A stretch of 64,000 nt of DNA from Fragum whitleyi (lineage: Eukaryota > Mollusca > Bivalvia > Cardiida > Cardiidae). A program made the position numbers and the translations under genes. The notes under the pieces are model-generated. The model did no database searches. It was given only the letters and a program-made list of their open reading frames with translations, and was not told the origin of the DNA. Of the stretch, positions 63,201 through 64,000 are shown piece by piece. The stretch covers positions 72,902,948 through 72,966,947 of the forward strand of contig OX411543.1 in NCBI GenBank assembly GCA_948146395.1. Direction: 5' to 3'. The stretch's first letter is position 1, and each line of letters starts with the position of its first letter.

Positions 63201-64000
63201 AGTCTCTAGTACTGCCCGAGAGCTTTGGACCTAATTAAAGCATAATTGCATTTCGTTTCATTCCAGACTGTAATTCGAACAGAATAGGAATAGACTTGTG
63301 AAGCCTTGTGTGTCGGCTGCAAGAAATTCTGCTTAGAACTGTATGTTGCCACCTTAAACAATTTATGGTGAGATTTAGATTTTTTTTGTAAATCTCTGAA
63401 ATTGCAAAATTTGGACTAATTTTGTAATTTCAATGATAATTTTGGGAATAAATGTTACTTTCAGGCTCTTTAGGGTTCATTTCAGGCTGAAATTCTTGTC
63501 CAAAATATGGGTATTTGACAAAAATTTAAAATAAATGTCCGAGACGGTGAAAAATGGGTTATGAGAATTATCTCTCCCAATCAATTTTTTGGGTATTTTA
63601 TCGGCAAGATTGCCCCATATTTTTGAAAATTACTTGAAAATAAAGCAAGTTGGCTTGTTCTTGACTGATTTGGGAAAAAAAAAACACCCAAGGGCTTTAC
63701 CCTTCCCTGCACCCCCCCCCCCCCCCGGCTGCACTTTTTACAATGACAGCCTATCCCCCCCCCTTTCTCTCCCCCTCAGACATTTATTGATTCTTTATAT
63801 TCAGTAATACCTGCAGCTGTACCATTTTAAAATTCAAATACGAGAATATTTGGGTTCTTTATTGTAAATCTAATAATGTATTCGAGGATATCCCCGGCTC
63901 GGATATAGGGAATATTTACAGTTTTATGTATAAGCAGGCATAGTAGAAAACATTTTTTTTAAAGAAAAAAATAAATGTTACAGTTCTGGAGAAGCTAATT

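Larger units (their letters stand above)
25616..64000. repeat. Tandem array of a ~1,765 bp unit, 21 full copies plus one partial
   Basis: Taking TAAGGGCGCAG as the unit start, copies begin at 25616, 27378, 29142, 30907, 32671, 34435, 36203, 37965, 39729, 41497, 43269, 45034, 46805, 48570, 50335, 52101, 53866, 55634, 57402, 59166, 60933 and 62697; the last is cut by the window end. Spacings are 1762-1772 bp, and most of the variation is in homopolymer length. All copies are head-to-tail. Outside the homopolymers only isolated differences are seen, such as a 1 bp deletion near 33295, a 2 bp deletion near 47367 and single substitutions near 46417, 54373 and 57102. No known satellite, rRNA, 5S, snRNA or histone sequence was recognised. 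A 95-codon minus ORF is intact in every copy that contains it, but so is everything else. Confidence 0.97.

Noticed and set aside
25616..64000. CRISPR array or rRNA/5S/histone gene cluster
   Set aside because: There are no short repeats with unique spacers and no recognisable rRNA, 5S, snRNA or histone sequence in the unit.

Overview
This is a gene-poor, AT-rich stretch of a eukaryotic genome, most likely a bivalve or other molluscan/lophotrochozoan animal. The grounds are a tRNA-derived SINE whose central and 3' parts look like molluscan SINEs, APE-type non-LTR retrotransposons (one with a 2A-like motif), several small inverted-repeat elements, and a very long tandem array. I see no bacterial, organellar or viral gene set, and no intact host gene can be supported. 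The species assignment is inference.

Left part, 1-25615: a mosaic of mobile and repetitive DNA. It holds a diverged ~165 bp tandem repeat (about 240-1300), a SINE (6966-7222), and a small TIR element with TA or TAA flanks (7429-7681). A decayed plus-strand LINE reverse transcriptase lies at 7690-8520. A palindrome-rich module at 8611-8709 has a second, inverted copy at 21043-21119. A 203 bp fold-back element at 10223-10425 is flanked by a perfect 9 bp direct repeat. A nearly intact CR1-like LINE on the minus strand (11540-15474) has endonuclease, RT, a C-terminal Cys/His motif and an N-terminal 2A-like motif. It is cut 52 codons early by one in-frame TGA. A second, 5'-truncated LINE on the minus strand (17921 to about 21030) keeps one reading frame interrupted by three stop codons. 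A fold-back repeat (22833-22962), a short hairpin (23881-23930), a solo TIR-like end (24715-24742), a 153 bp (GA)n tract and a probable LINE 3' tail (25001-25100) lead up to the array.

Right part, 25616-64000 (60% of the window): a head-to-tail array of a ~1,765 bp unit, 21 complete copies plus a partial one running off the end. Copies are nearly identical and alternate strictly between two types, so the real period is a ~3.53 kb dimer (a higher-order repeat). Two marker systems change between copies 8 and 9, which divides the array into two homogenisation domains. Each unit also carries, on the plus strand, two stretches bounded by good splice signals with compatible reading phase. The first contains an ATG. 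The array may therefore be an amplified gene fragment rather than a plain satellite. This is the most interesting and least certain point in the window.

The parts do not form a pathway. The LINEs encode their own retrotransposition machinery. The SINE and the short inverted-repeat elements would depend on enzymes encoded elsewhere.
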